From Paraburkholderia nodosa (GTDB lineage Bacteria; Pseudomonadota; Gammaproteobacteria; Burkholderiales; Burkholderiaceae): a DNA stretch of 64,000 nucleotides. The stretch spans positions 186,001 through 250,000 of the forward strand of contig NZ_MCNV01000002.1 of assembly GCF_001718195.1 (NCBI RefSeq), read 5' to 3'. Both the position numbers and the translations under genes were made by a program. Position 1 is the stretch's first letter. Each line of letters begins with the position of its first letter. The notes beneath the pieces are model-generated. The model did not search any database. It saw nothing but the letters and a program-made list of their open reading frames with translations, and was not told the origin of the DNA. This document shows positions 1 through 7,955 of the stretch, piece by piece.

Positions 1-1342
1 TCACGCCGTCTTCGACGTTGTCATTCACCCAATGTGGAATGGCCCCGCACTGATCCGCATCGTTGACGAGCGACTGCGCCATATCGCTCGTTTCCTCAGG
101 AAACAGCGTGGCGTTGAGCGGTATCAGCGAACGATAGATGTCCCAACCCGAAAAGCTGGTGTACTGCGCAGCATGGCCAGCGCTGACCTGATGGACCTTC
201 TGGTCGAAGCCGATGTATTGGCCATTCACATCGCTGAATACGCTCGGTGCCCATGATGCGTGATAGAAGGCCGTGTAGAACTTCGTCAACGCCGTGGTAT
301 CGCTACTGCTCACCTGAATGGTGTTGAGGCGCTGATTCCATATCGCATCGGCAACCTTCTTGACGCCATCAAAATCCCATGAAGGATTTTCTGCCTGGAG
401 ATTATTTTTGGCGTTTGCGACGCTCACATATGAAATGCCGATTTTCATCAATACTGTGGCGCCTTTTCCGAAATTCATCACGGCAACGCCATTGTTAAAG
501 GATGATGTCTTTACAAATGGCTGACTGAACTCCGCATAGAAGTACACCGGAACATTCGTTGAATTACCGCAAAAGTGGCCCCCCGTGGTACTGCCCGAAA
601 TGGTTCTCGCGTCGACCTGCGCGACCGAACCGGCCACGTTCGTCTGCGTGTTTGTATACGTCGTGTTGAGCACGAGCGTCGAAGGCTGATTGTCAGGATA
701 CGTGAAGCGTCCAAAGCCGGTACGCAGGGTTGCAGTCAACTCGACCTTCACCTGGTTATCGAGCAGTACCGCATAGGCGCCCGCTACCGACTTCTCGTTG
801 GTATGGCTAAACGTCTGCGCGAGCGGCCTGGTGGCATCGAGCGTCGGCATGACGGGGAATTCGCCGTCATTTCCCGAACAACCGGCACCGCTCATATGTG
901 TGAGACTGAAACTCTGGATCGAGCCGATGTCGTAGTAGTAACCGGCCGGCGAACCGGGCTCCGCGCTGTTCGAGGGAGCCGAGGTGGTATTCGTATCGGG
1001 TGCCCACTGCACCATGCCGTTCGGCAGGCCCGCCGCGGGTACGACACTGCCAGCCTGCCCTGCTGGCACGGGGTTGGGAGAGTTGCTGGCCAACGTGCCG
1101 ATCAGCGGGTTGACATACCGCGTCAATTGCAGGGTGCCATGATCGGAAACGGGAATTTGCTCGGCGGCAGCGACAGCCGCGTTCGCACTGCGGGAACCGG
1201 TACTGGAACTAACCTGAGCTGCTGCCTTAAGCTGGTCAGCCGCGACAGCGGCAGAGCCGGACTGGCCTGGACTATCTCCTCCACAACCCGCCAAAGAACC
1301 AATGATGATCGTGGCGGCCGCAAGACGGCGTAAATCTATCAT
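1..1342 (-). CDS. GH92-family glycosidase (alpha-mannosidase-like) lipoprotein, partial
   Basis: The reading frame opens at an ATG at 1342 (preceded by CAGGAGACAG) and runs without a stop off the left window edge, giving about 447 N-terminal residues. A lipoprotein signal is clear: charged start, hydrophobic core, lipobox LAGC with Cys20. After a low-complexity Ala/Ser linker comes YVNPLIGT, the hallmark N-terminal motif of GH92 enzymes, then GLPNGMVQWAPDT, FSLTHMSGAGC and, further on, SGWDIYRSLIPL and IPHWVNDN. GH92 enzymes are calcium-dependent exo-acting alpha-mannosidases that work outside the cytoplasm, which fits the lipid anchor. The catalytic C-terminal half lies outside the window, so substrate cannot be judged. 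The family is best known from Bacteroidetes and actinobacteria; its presence here suggests use of host or fungal mannans. Confidence 0.85.
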   Translation of the reverse strand, partial: MIDLRRLAAATIIIGSLAGCGGDSPGQSGSAAVAADQLKAAAQVSSSTGSRSANAAVAAAEQIPVSDHGTLQLTRYVNPLIGTLASNSPNPVPAGQAGSVVPAAGLPNGMVQWAPDTNTTSAPSNSAEPGSPAGYYYDIGSIQSFSLTHMSGAGCSGNDGEFPVMPTLDATRPLAQTFSHTNEKSVAGAYAVLLDNQVKVELTATLRTGFGRFTYPDNQPSTLVLNTTYTNTQTNVAGSVAQVDARTISGSTTGGHFCGNSTNVPVYFYAEFSQPFVKTSSFNNGVAVMNFGKGATVLMKIGISYVSVANAKNNLQAENPSWDFDGVKKVADAIWNQRLNTIQVSSSDTTALTKFYTAFYHASWAPSVFSDVNGQYIGFDQKVHQVSAGHAAQYTSFSGWDIYRSLIPLNATLFPEETSDMAQSLVNDADQCGAIPHWVNDNVEDGV

Positions 1343-1709
1343 GGCTGTCTCCTGAGTATCACTACGCGTATCTGGCTTTCTTTAGTTATCCTGTTTATCC
1401 ATGTGGCATGTGGTATCTGGCTGGAAGTCATGCTATACGAGACATTTGAATCGCGTCAATTGATTATCCGTTGGCGTTTTGTGTTTATCAGAAATTACTA
1501 AACAAGTGATTTCATGACGCAACTTCACGTGTTAGTCGCTGCGCATAATCGGTCCAACATGCAGGAGCATGTGTTCACATGCGACGACGACTGAGTTCAG
1601 TCGTGTCATATTTTCACGCAACCGCGCATTTTCGCTAAAAGTGCCCGAACGGTGGCAGGAACACTCGATGCGCGGCGTTCTCATCAACCCCAAAGGCAGG
1701 AGCGAGAGC
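1343..1709. other. Intergenic region between GH92 gene and cupin gene
   Basis: This divergent intergenic stretch is visibly richer in A and T than its surroundings and must hold the promoters of both flanking genes. In-frame upstream ATG codons (1569, 1671) could lengthen the cupin protein, but they lack good ribosome binding sites. I see no RNA gene or clear operator. Confidence 0.4.
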
Positions 1710-2054
1710 ATGATTGAACCTACTGACTTTCTGGCCATGACGACTGCACTACGCGACGGTTATCGCAATGAGGTCGTCACGACGGTCAACGATCACGACA
1801 TTCACGTCAGCGTGATGGAGGTGCCGTACTTCTGGCATTTTCATCCCGACTCCGATGAGACGTTCATCGGAATCGAGGGCGTATTGCTCATTGACTTTGA
1901 AGAAGGGACAACGGAGTTGCGCGCGGGTCAGTTGCTGACCATCCCCGCAGGCGTGCGCCACCGCACGCGCCCGGGCGGTGCACGCTCGATCAACTTGACG
2001 GTGGAAAGGGCCAATGCCAAGACGATCCGCTGTGACGCACCCCGCGAAGGGTGA
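1710..2054 (+). CDS. Single-domain cupin protein
   Basis: A 114-residue protein with one conserved cupin barrel. Motif 1 is seen as HFHPDSDETF (His43, His45, Glu50) followed by a Gly-rich turn, and motif 2 as IPAGVRH with His84; together these are the usual metal ligands. The start at 1710 was chosen because GGCAGGAGCGAG lies just upstream; starts at 1671 or 1569 would add unconserved residues. Small cupins of this kind bind Fe, Mn or Zn and act as isomerases, dioxygenases or sugar-binding sensors; the sequence does not say which. It is transcribed away from the GH92 gene, so the two may share regulation. Cytoplasmic: no signal peptide. Confidence 0.75.
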   Translation: MIEPTDFLAMTTALRDGYRNEVVTTVNDHDIHVSVMEVPYFWHFHPDSDETFIGIEGVLLIDFEEGTTELRAGQLLTIPAGVRHRTRPGGARSINLTVERANAKTIRCDAPREG

Positions 2055-2193
2055 CTTCATTGCCGTTCGAACGGCGGGGCAATCGATGCCTCAGGCCTGT
2101 CCGGCAAATCGAAGTCGCTGGTAGGACTACCAGGTAATACGCAGCAGCAATAATGGGCGCTGCGCTAGCGGCAAACGCCCGCGCCATCGCGCC

Positions 2194-2596
2194 TCATACG
2201 CCCAGAACGTCCTGAAGCCGCTGAATCACCTCCGGCCATCCTTTGCCCATGCCCTGGAAGGCTGCCTTGCCGAGCGGCGAATCGAGGTCGAAGCCCTTGT
2301 GCTCGAGTGACAGGCGGGTACCGCTTCCTTCGGGTTCGAGCCGCCAGGTGACCGTCGTGTTCAGCGTGCCGGGTGCGAACGAATAGCACAACAGCCGCTC
2401 ATGCTCGACGGCGACGACCTCGCAGGGCTGCAGGCCCCACGGTCCCATATCCAGCATGAAGCGATGCCCGACAACCGCGCACATCGCCAGCAGCCCACCA
2501 TCTGGCGTGAATCGCAGGGTCGGTCAGTGCAGTCCAGACCTTGGCCGGCGAGTGCGGAATGAAGCGAGTGAGCTGGATGAGTCCGGGTTCTGTCAT
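2194..2596 (-). pseudogene. SRPBCC (AHSA1-like) domain protein, frameshifted
   Basis: Two overlapping frames together give one SRPBCC/AHSA1-type protein. The first frame starts at ATG 2596 and reads to WWAAGDVR; the second continues from VVGHRFMLDMGPWG to the stop at 2194. The break is near 2479-2482, where the frames can be rejoined by restoring about two bases. Elements typical of the family are visible: an N-terminal FIPHSPAKVWTALTDP, the WW pair, and a C-terminal helix GKGWPEVIQRLQDVL. These proteins form a helix-grip cavity for hydrophobic ligands and are often paired with ArsR regulators. It is probably non-functional unless the indel is a sequencing error. Confidence 0.7.
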
Positions 2597-2697
2597 TGCG
2601 TGTCCTTGCCGAGTATTTCAGTGAGTGCATCGAGGCGCTGCTCCCAATACTGCTCGAACGGATGCAGCCACTCTGAGTGTGCGGAAAGCCCGCCCCG
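2593..2697 (-). pseudogene. C-terminal remnant, possibly an ArsR-type regulator
   Basis: A short open tail reading HSEWLHPFEQYWEQRLDAL and ending in GKDTQ stops at 2593, with the TGA overlapping the ATG of the SRPBCC gene. A stop codon lies just upstream near 2700, so only about 35 residues survive. The position and the amphipathic tail are what one expects of the ArsR regulator that often precedes SRPBCC genes. No helix-turn-helix is left, so the family call is inference from context. Confidence 0.35.
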
Positions 2698-2955
2698 TGG
2701 GCGTTACACCAGCACCATTGCAAATGGGTCAAATAGTGCTTGCGCTGCATCGCAAGAACTCACTATGCGTCCAAGTCAAGTATGGGATGTATCCGATTGG
2801 AGCCGGTTTTCGATCTCCGTCATAAACCATTGCGTCCGCAACCAGGTCCCCGACACTCTTCTAAATACCTCCACGCAATCGATTTCACCAGTCAATCGCC
2901 AATAACTATTAAAACGACAACAAACTCGATGCGCGCCGTGTGAACTGTTTCACTA

Positions 2956-3001
2956 GGGAGCAAAGCGCAACGCGAACGTCTCCCGTTCGCACGTTGCTCC
3001 C
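2956..3001. repeat. Nested inverted repeat (strong hairpin)
   Basis: Outer arms GGGAGCAA (2956-2963) and TTGCTCCC (2994-3001) enclose inner arms GCGAACG (2972-2978) and CGTTCGC (2984-2990) around a five-base loop. There is no T run on either side, so it is not an ordinary intrinsic terminator. It lies in a gene-poor stretch and may mark the end of a lost mobile element or a structured RNA. Confidence 0.6.
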
Positions 3002-3040
3002 TTGCAGGTGCAGCTCGTATGGACTAACCATCAACAGAGT

Positions 3041-3450
3041 TCATGAATTCGATTCCCCGAATTCGCTCTCGTTGCTCGCTGCTAAATCTACTTCTTCGCA
3101 ACCCAGCTGTCCGTATAGCTTCATCGCAGTCACCCAACCGTTGCTCAGACGCCAAGGTGACAAGCCAAGAAATGACCCGTTCAAGATAGGCCGGACGGGA
3201 TTCAACCAGTTCCACCAAAACGCTCTCAAACGGTCTGTTCCGGCTGGATACTCGACAAAAACCTGCTCTTTCGAGAATGGCCCCTCGAATAGCTCTAATC
3301 GGGGGTTCAGTCGATATTAGTCCATGGAACGCCTCGCGAATCTGGTCGGAGTTTGGTTGCTTCAGCCTGACCGCCCCTTTCGTTCGCCCAGGTGACCGGT
3401 GGCTGCGATTAAATGTGCCGTCGGAAAGGCCGATGTCAGCAGGGCCAGAA
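3041..3450 (-). pseudogene. Possible broken ORF of unknown family
   Basis: Two minus-strand frames both read like protein here. One, open from about 3450, gives KQPNSDQIREAFHGLIST; the other, open from about 3319 to a stop at 3041, gives LELFEGPFSKEQVFVEYPAG and then WWNWLNPVRP. Joining them near 3320 would make a plausible protein of about 130 residues that begins inside the region next to the isochorismatase gene. No start codon with a ribosome binding site is present. It may be a truncated and frameshifted fragment of an immunity-type protein, or chance. Confidence 0.25.
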
Positions 3451-3461
3451 CGCTATCGAAA

Positions 3462-4115
3462 CTATTTTTGCGTCATGGCTTTCACGACGTCCTGCGTCGT
3501 GACGACGGCATGTGCGAGAAACGCGTAGTTGACCAGCGCGGCTCTATAACCGTCGCCCCAGGTCGGATGGCGGGGCCCAGCTGTGGCATCGGCGACGACG
3601 GCTACCTCGAAACCCTGCTCGATCAGATCGCGCAGATGAGCCTCGACACACATGTTGGCCAGCATGCCGCCCAGTACGACTTTCTGCACATTGTGCTTCC
3701 GAAGTTGCAGCGTAAGGTCGTTGGTCTGTGGACCGAAAACCTTGTGTGGGCTCACGACGATAGTTTCGCCATCGTCGATGAACGGCTTGAATTCTTCCAG
3801 CCAGTCGGCACCCGATTTTTCGAACCCGCTCAGGTTTAGCGCTCCTGTGCGTGCGAACGTTCCCGTCTCGAACTCGCCCGCCTCGAGCGGGCCATTAAAT
3901 TGCCATCGACGGTCAGTCGGATAGAAGTAATGGGGGGAGATGAAAACACTGAACTTTCCCGCTTTCGCCGCCTTGAAGATTGCCAGCATATTTTCGACGG
4001 TCCGGTTTTCCGTCACGCTTGTGCCCAGGACGCCCCAGTTCTTCCCGTTTGGGCTGAGTACGTCGTTTTGTGGATCGGTGAACACCACCGCGGTGTCGGC
4101 GGGATCGTAGTTCAT
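3462..4115 (-). CDS. Isochorismatase-family cysteine hydrolase
   Basis: A 217-residue alpha/beta hydrolase of the isochorismatase-like superfamily. The catalytic triad is readable: Asp14 in VVFTDPQNDVL, Lys125 in VVSPHKVFG, and the nucleophile Cys156 in GGMLANMCVEAH. The start MNYDPADT at 4115 has GGAG eight bases upstream; the frame stays open further but the extra residues are not conserved-looking. Members hydrolyse amides or vinyl ethers (nicotinamidase, carbamoylases, isochorismatase); the substrate cannot be told here. The gene stands alone, with no operon partner on either side. Confidence 0.85.
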   Translation of the reverse strand: MNYDPADTAVVFTDPQNDVLSPNGKNWGVLGTSVTENRTVENMLAIFKAAKAGKFSVFISPHYFYPTDRRWQFNGPLEAGEFETGTFARTGALNLSGFEKSGADWLEEFKPFIDDGETIVVSPHKVFGPQTNDLTLQLRKHNVQKVVLGGMLANMCVEAHLRDLIEQGFEVAVVADATAGPRHPTWGDGYRAALVNYAFLAHAVVTTQDVVKAMTQK

Positions 4116-4788
4116 AATGCGCACTCCAGTGAACGGATGACGGGACGCGTGCGTCAGAACGGCTTTGTCGGAGCGGAACTTCAACGTTGGGTCAACAACG
4201 CCGCCTGAGCAACCACGTCTACGTTTTAGTTCATCGCGCCTATTTTTGCGTTGGAGCCGCAGGTTGAGCGAAGGACGCCGAAAATGACGAGACTCGAGCG
4301 TTATGAAACGTCGACGTGGTTTTTTCCAGGGTCACGGCAAGCCGGCGTAGCGAGGTCGCGACGGTCGATAATGGCCGCCGCACATGAACTCAATTTGCGG
4401 ACCGTCGTCGAAAGGGGCAAATGGCCGAAACGCGGCGAGTTTCTGCCACCTGTCACTGTCGGGCGAGCGTCGCTTCATGGCCGACCGCCGCCGGCCGTGG
4501 ACGGCTCAGCTCGACCCGGAAGCGACATTCAGATTAATCCTTAGTGGACATTCGGGCGGCAGGCACTCCTATCGCAGGCGGTACGCAAGACTGCAATGTT
4601 TGCACTTCGCATCTCGCATGAAGAAGTATGGTTGTTTTATCGCCGGCTGCCGGCATTGAGGACAAAGAAGTGCGCGCAACCGTTTGGCGATAAGGTTCCA
4701 AGCGATGACCCAGCCTGTCATGGACAGCCGCGACTATCACGTTGTCCGTACAAAGTTTGCAGCCAATCAGAAGTCGCAAGTCTGTTTT
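4116..4788. other. Gene-free stretch, degenerate intergenic DNA
   Basis: About 670 bases without a convincing gene. The part from 4320 to 4540 resembles other non-coding stretches in this window (around 5510-5620, 6400-6630 and 11400-11800) in carrying the same kind of GC-rich phrases, such as GACCCGGAAGCGACATTC versus GACCCTGAAGCGACCTTC. This looks like decayed copies of a dispersed intergenic repeat. Short open frames here have no ribosome binding sites. Confidence 0.4.
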
Positions 4789-5163
4789 CTAGAGCCCTTC
4801 TGGAATGCCAGTTCCGCCATCCAGTTTGCTGATCTCCCATCGATTTTCATCGACATAATCGAATTTGATGTCGTAGTTGAGATTTGCATCAACAACGACC
4901 AAGAAAGTGCCCTGATCCTTCCCCAGCGACTCCAGCAACCGTCGCCCTTGATCTCCGATGACACGAAAAGCTTCCTTGTTCCTGCCGGCCTCGACGATCG
5001 TGATCGCGTCTGCAGTCGCGTAAGAGCTTTCAACCCGCGATACATAGTCTCGCAGCGAAAATCGCAAGTAAGCTGTCGTCCAGGCTGGTGCGATTTGACG
5101 CATAAGCAAAACAACGCTCTTTGCCACATCCAGGACCAATGGAGTTGTCGTGTCATTTGTCAT
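4789..5163 (-). CDS. Putative immunity protein to the adjacent nuclease toxin tail
   Basis: A 124-residue acidic cytoplasmic protein with no signal or membrane segment. Its ATG at 5163 overlaps the stop of the preceding toxin-tail gene (ATGA), the tight coupling usual for polymorphic toxin and immunity pairs. I do not recognise the family; the C-terminal half (FLVVVDANLNYDIKFDYVDE) looks like a beta-rich fold. By position it should bind and neutralise the Endonuclease_NS_2-like toxin domain next to it. The call rests on gene order, not on sequence similarity. Confidence 0.6.
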   Translation of the reverse strand: MTNDTTTPLVLDVAKSVVLLMRQIAPAWTTAYLRFSLRDYVSRVESSYATADAITIVEAGRNKEAFRVIGDQGRRLLESLGKDQGTFLVVVDANLNYDIKFDYVDENRWEISKLDGGTGIPEGL

Positions 5164-5492
5164 CTATACGCACCTCTGACGTAAGTTTGCCCTGCTGCAT
5201 TATCAAATTTCTGATTGAAAGATCGCAAAACGTTCCCCGTTGAATCCTTGACAGCATAGTCGACGCTGATTGAAGCAGGCCGTCCGTTCACTGGATCGAA
5301 ATCGCTTAAAGTGTGTTCAAAATCTACTTGATAACCCCGATTAACGTATCGCGCGCAGTCGTTCTCGAGAGCCTTGTAGGCTGCCATATTAGAGTTGCCA
5401 CCTTGCGGAAAGAGATTGATTTCACCCTGCTCGGGCAAGAATCTGTAGCCGACAAGGTGGCCGCCTTGATCACCGGGAACACCGATATTCAC
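5160..5492 (-). CDS. Orphan DNA/RNA non-specific endonuclease toxin C-terminus (fragment)
   Basis: Only about 110-115 residues remain of a larger polymorphic toxin. The text DQGGHLVGYRF, INLFPQGGNSN and YKALENDCARYV matches the core of the Endonuclease_NS_2 type found at the tails of secreted toxins: the GGH motif carries the catalytic His and the NSN region the metal-binding Asn. Family-like sequence (YPRTVNIGV) continues a few codons upstream of the GTG at 5492 until a stop, so the N-terminal delivery part has been lost at about 5510. In this form it is either an inactive relic or an orphan module able to recombine onto a full-length toxin gene. The immunity gene follows with a 4-nt overlap. 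Confidence 0.7.
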   Translation of the reverse strand: MNIGVPGDQGGHLVGYRFLPEQGEINLFPQGGNSNMAAYKALENDCARYVNRGYQVDFEHTLSDFDPVNGRPASISVDYAVKDSTGNVLRSFNQKFDNAAGQTYVRGAYR

Positions 5493-5674
5493 GGTTCGTG
5501 GGTAAGATCAGGTCCGGCCTGCTGGCGAACGTCATGGCCGCCGCCGTCCCGTCGGCGAATGCGCCAAACCGACCCGGAGGGGACAGTCGCGCCACCCGCA
5601 AGCGGACGTTAAACGCGTGTTCATCGGCACTGTCGTTCCCCGTTGCGCGGGAAACATTTCTATCCCGGCCGCGA

Positions 5675-6367
5675 TCATGCTACGGAGGTGGCTTTAATGA
5701 GCAACTCGCCGAGCCGTCTTGAAACCGGGTCTTCCGGCGAATGCCGTACTAGAAAGCGGTCCAGTTCTCGACGTGCGCCAACTGCGTCGCCTGTCTTCGC
5801 GAGCACAAATGCGAGCGCGATCGGATGCTGAACATAGTTGTAGAAACCCAAGCCTCCATTCGACAGATAGTCTCGCAGCCATTCGAACGCCGGGACGACG
5901 TCCTCTACCGAATTGACCCGTCGCCAAAATTCATCTGCTCGCACGATCGCGGTTTTCACAACCGGTGCCGATTTTTGAGCGACCATCTGCTCTCCGCGAA
6001 TCAGGCTTAGATCTAAGGCCCTGTCGCGCGCATCGACAGTGAGATCAAACATTGCAGATTTATTGGTTCGGTGCCATCGAACAGAACTACCCGATACGTG
6101 CGGAACAAAGTCAAAGGACAGACCCCAGCTAGGCGCTATTACACCGCCCTTCCATGCCGGGAATGCAAATATTTGCCGAATGGGCGACCCGTCGCATCGT
6201 ACCCACTTTAGCGGCGCTACCGTCTCGAATCCTCGCCCGTCCAATGCCGCATCGACAACAGGAGAGATAATGCGATGCGCAGCTTCTAAGGTCACCATGT
6301 CGAACGCTTCGGCCTTTTGAGTATCTTGCCGAATGTGCGTGATCCACTTGCTGATGCTCATCTTCAC
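5675..6367 (-). CDS. DUF4304-like hypothetical protein, probable immunity protein
   Basis: A 230-residue soluble protein starting with GTG at 6367 (a second start, ATG, is two codons in). It has an N-terminal helical part, a central beta-rich part with the phrase QIFAFPAWKGGVIAPSWGLS, and a C-terminal helical repeat-like part (YVQHPIALAFVLAKTGD). The layout resembles DUF4304-type proteins, many of which sit downstream of polymorphic toxins as immunity factors. Being directly upstream of an orphan toxin tail and in the same direction supports that. Function is inferred only. Confidence 0.55.
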   Translation of the reverse strand: MKMSISKWITHIRQDTQKAEAFDMVTLEAAHRIISPVVDAALDGRGFETVAPLKWVRCDGSPIRQIFAFPAWKGGVIAPSWGLSFDFVPHVSGSSVRWHRTNKSAMFDLTVDARDRALDLSLIRGEQMVAQKSAPVVKTAIVRADEFWRRVNSVEDVVPAFEWLRDYLSNGGLGFYNYVQHPIALAFVLAKTGDAVGARRELDRFLVRHSPEDPVSRRLGELLIKATSVA

Positions 6368-6637
6368 AACACCATGTCAGGAGAGGAAAACCGTCGCCAT
6401 CGGTCGGAGTTGACAGGGCGTGGCCGTCGTTTGGCGCTTACAATTGTCGACGATCCAGACCGCGCTGTCGAACGGTCGCTTGTGGGCCGCACTGCGTCCC
6501 AACCGGGCACGCCTCTCGTCCCCGGTCCTCATCTTATGCAACAGGCATAACCGACCCTGAAGCGACCTTCGCGCTACCCGAAAGCAGCCATTGGGGGTGG
6601 TATCGTCGGTTCTCCACACTTCTAGACCACCTGCATC

Positions 6638-6919
6638 ATGGCCAAGTCTGACCTCATAGGGGCTGCGATTGAGTTCGCGGATTGGGAAAAGCCATGGACA
6701 TTTTATTCGGCTGTATTGAACCACCTCTCGCTAGAATCCGATGACAGGGCCGCTTTAGAGCATGTCTGGGCCGAAGCGTGTCGCCCCGAATACTGGCGAG
6801 ACGTCGACATCTCCAAGTGCTGCGATGCGTGCGATCGCGGACTTAGGAACGGATTTTCATGGTTGCCTCACGATGCGCGCGCGCAGTTCGTGCGAGCAGC
6901 ATCCTTCCAGTGGAAATGA
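6638..6919 (+). CDS. Small hypothetical protein
   Basis: A 93-residue acidic protein beginning MAKSDLIGAAIEFADWEKPW with an aromatic-rich N-terminus and a CCDACDR cluster of three cysteines near the middle. No signal peptide or membrane segment. The composition looks coding, but I do not recognise the family. It sits among immunity-like genes and could be one of them. The ribosome binding site is weak. Confidence 0.45.
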   Translation: MAKSDLIGAAIEFADWEKPWTFYSAVLNHLSLESDDRAALEHVWAEACRPEYWRDVDISKCCDACDRGLRNGFSWLPHDARAQFVRAASFQWK

Positions 6920-7177
6920 CGCCCGCGACCCCCGGGTAGGTCGCCCTTTTTTGTTGGCAATTCCAGTATCAGCCTCGAATGCCCGTAACTGACTGTGGAT
7001 TCAACCTGCCGGCGCCCTCGGACGAGTACGATGATGATCGTCGCCAGTGCGCATCTCATGCAACAGGCATGGAGCACCCCGGGGCAAACCTATAGATTTC
7101 CGAAAGCCAGCCGATATTCCGGGTGGCGCTGAGTGCACACGTGCTCTGCGAATCTCCAATAATTGACGTTAGACCAA

Positions 7178-7627
7178 ATGAACCGTCGTCTCGGCGCTGG
7201 TAGCTATCTTCTGTGCATGTCGCTCAGTGTCATCGTGTGGTCGCTGCTTACCGCGCTCGCGTGCACCGAATTCGCCGCCAAAGGGCGCGTCGGACTTAGT
7301 GAACTGAACTTCTTTGTCTCTGCGCTGGGTGTAGCGATGGGCAGTGTTTTTTACAGCGCATCGGCAAGGCGTCTGATGGACCTTAACTTTCCAGGCTGGA
7401 CTGTCAAGGTACTTGCGTTCCCGATCATCGGTGTCGTCGTACTCCCTCTACTGTGCTTCTTGTCGGGGCAGCGCTGGACAAACGATTTTGGTCCAGCTCG
7501 CCCCCCTTCCAGTTTTCTCAAGATTGCATCGGCACTAATACTGTTACTCGTCGCAATTCCGGTATGCCGTTGGGCTCTTCTTGCCTACTTTCAAACTCGC
7601 TTGCTGCTCCTTAATGGCGGCAACTGA
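7178..7627 (+). CDS. DUF805-like four-helix membrane protein
   Basis: A 149-residue protein with four hydrophobic segments (about residues 8-28, 42-60, 76-96 and 117-140). Between the second and third is SARRLMDLNFPGW, which resembles the conserved ARRLHDxxxSGW cytoplasmic loop of DUF805 inner-membrane proteins. A start at ATG 7178 was preferred over an upstream TTG at 7163 because it gives a compact N-terminus. DUF805 proteins are small inner-membrane proteins of unknown role, often near toxin and immunity genes. The call is family-level only. Confidence 0.6.
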   Translation: MNRRLGAGSYLLCMSLSVIVWSLLTALACTEFAAKGRVGLSELNFFVSALGVAMGSVFYSASARRLMDLNFPGWTVKVLAFPIIGVVVLPLLCFLSGQRWTNDFGPARPPSSFLKIASALILLLVAIPVCRWALLAYFQTRLLLLNGGN

Positions 7628-7841
7628 TCCGCCGTCGAATAGATTCAAACGGAAAATCGCTGCATGTTACGGAAGCGACGAGTCAAAGGTGAAAATTGGG
7701 TATGAAGCTTACGGATTGTCGACAATCTTGGGCAAGATGTTGAGCGGCCGATTCTGGCCGACTTTACTCATTCAAAGAAGCCGCTCGAAAGCTGCCATTG
7801 AAGATTTTAGCGGGAGCTCCGCCGAACCTTCATCGAGCTAG
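7614..7841 (+). CDS. Small hypothetical protein, overlapping the DUF805-like gene
   Basis: A 75-residue frame whose ATG at 7614 overlaps the end of the previous gene. The central part (VKIGYEAYGLSTILGKMLSG) looks coding, but the last third (Ser- and Arg-rich, ending EPSSS) looks like an out-of-frame tail. It may be the start of a longer protein broken by an indel. No family recognised. Confidence 0.3.
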   Translation: MAATDPPSNRFKRKIAACYGSDESKVKIGYEAYGLSTILGKMLSGRFWPTLLIQRSRSKAAIEDFSGSSAEPSSS

Positions 7842-7955
7842 TGCTCTCGGGGCCAGGAAGAGTCGTTCGCCACGACACTAGCTCTGGCATTCGGACGTCA
7901 CTTCGTAATCGAAAGCGGCCATATGCCTTCCTCGGACGTTCCTTCGCTCGCAGCC

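Noticed and set aside
575..1333. 252-codon plus-strand open frame opposite the GH92 gene
   Set aside because: The minus strand has signal peptide and GH92 motifs; the plus-strand frame is Arg-rich antisense.
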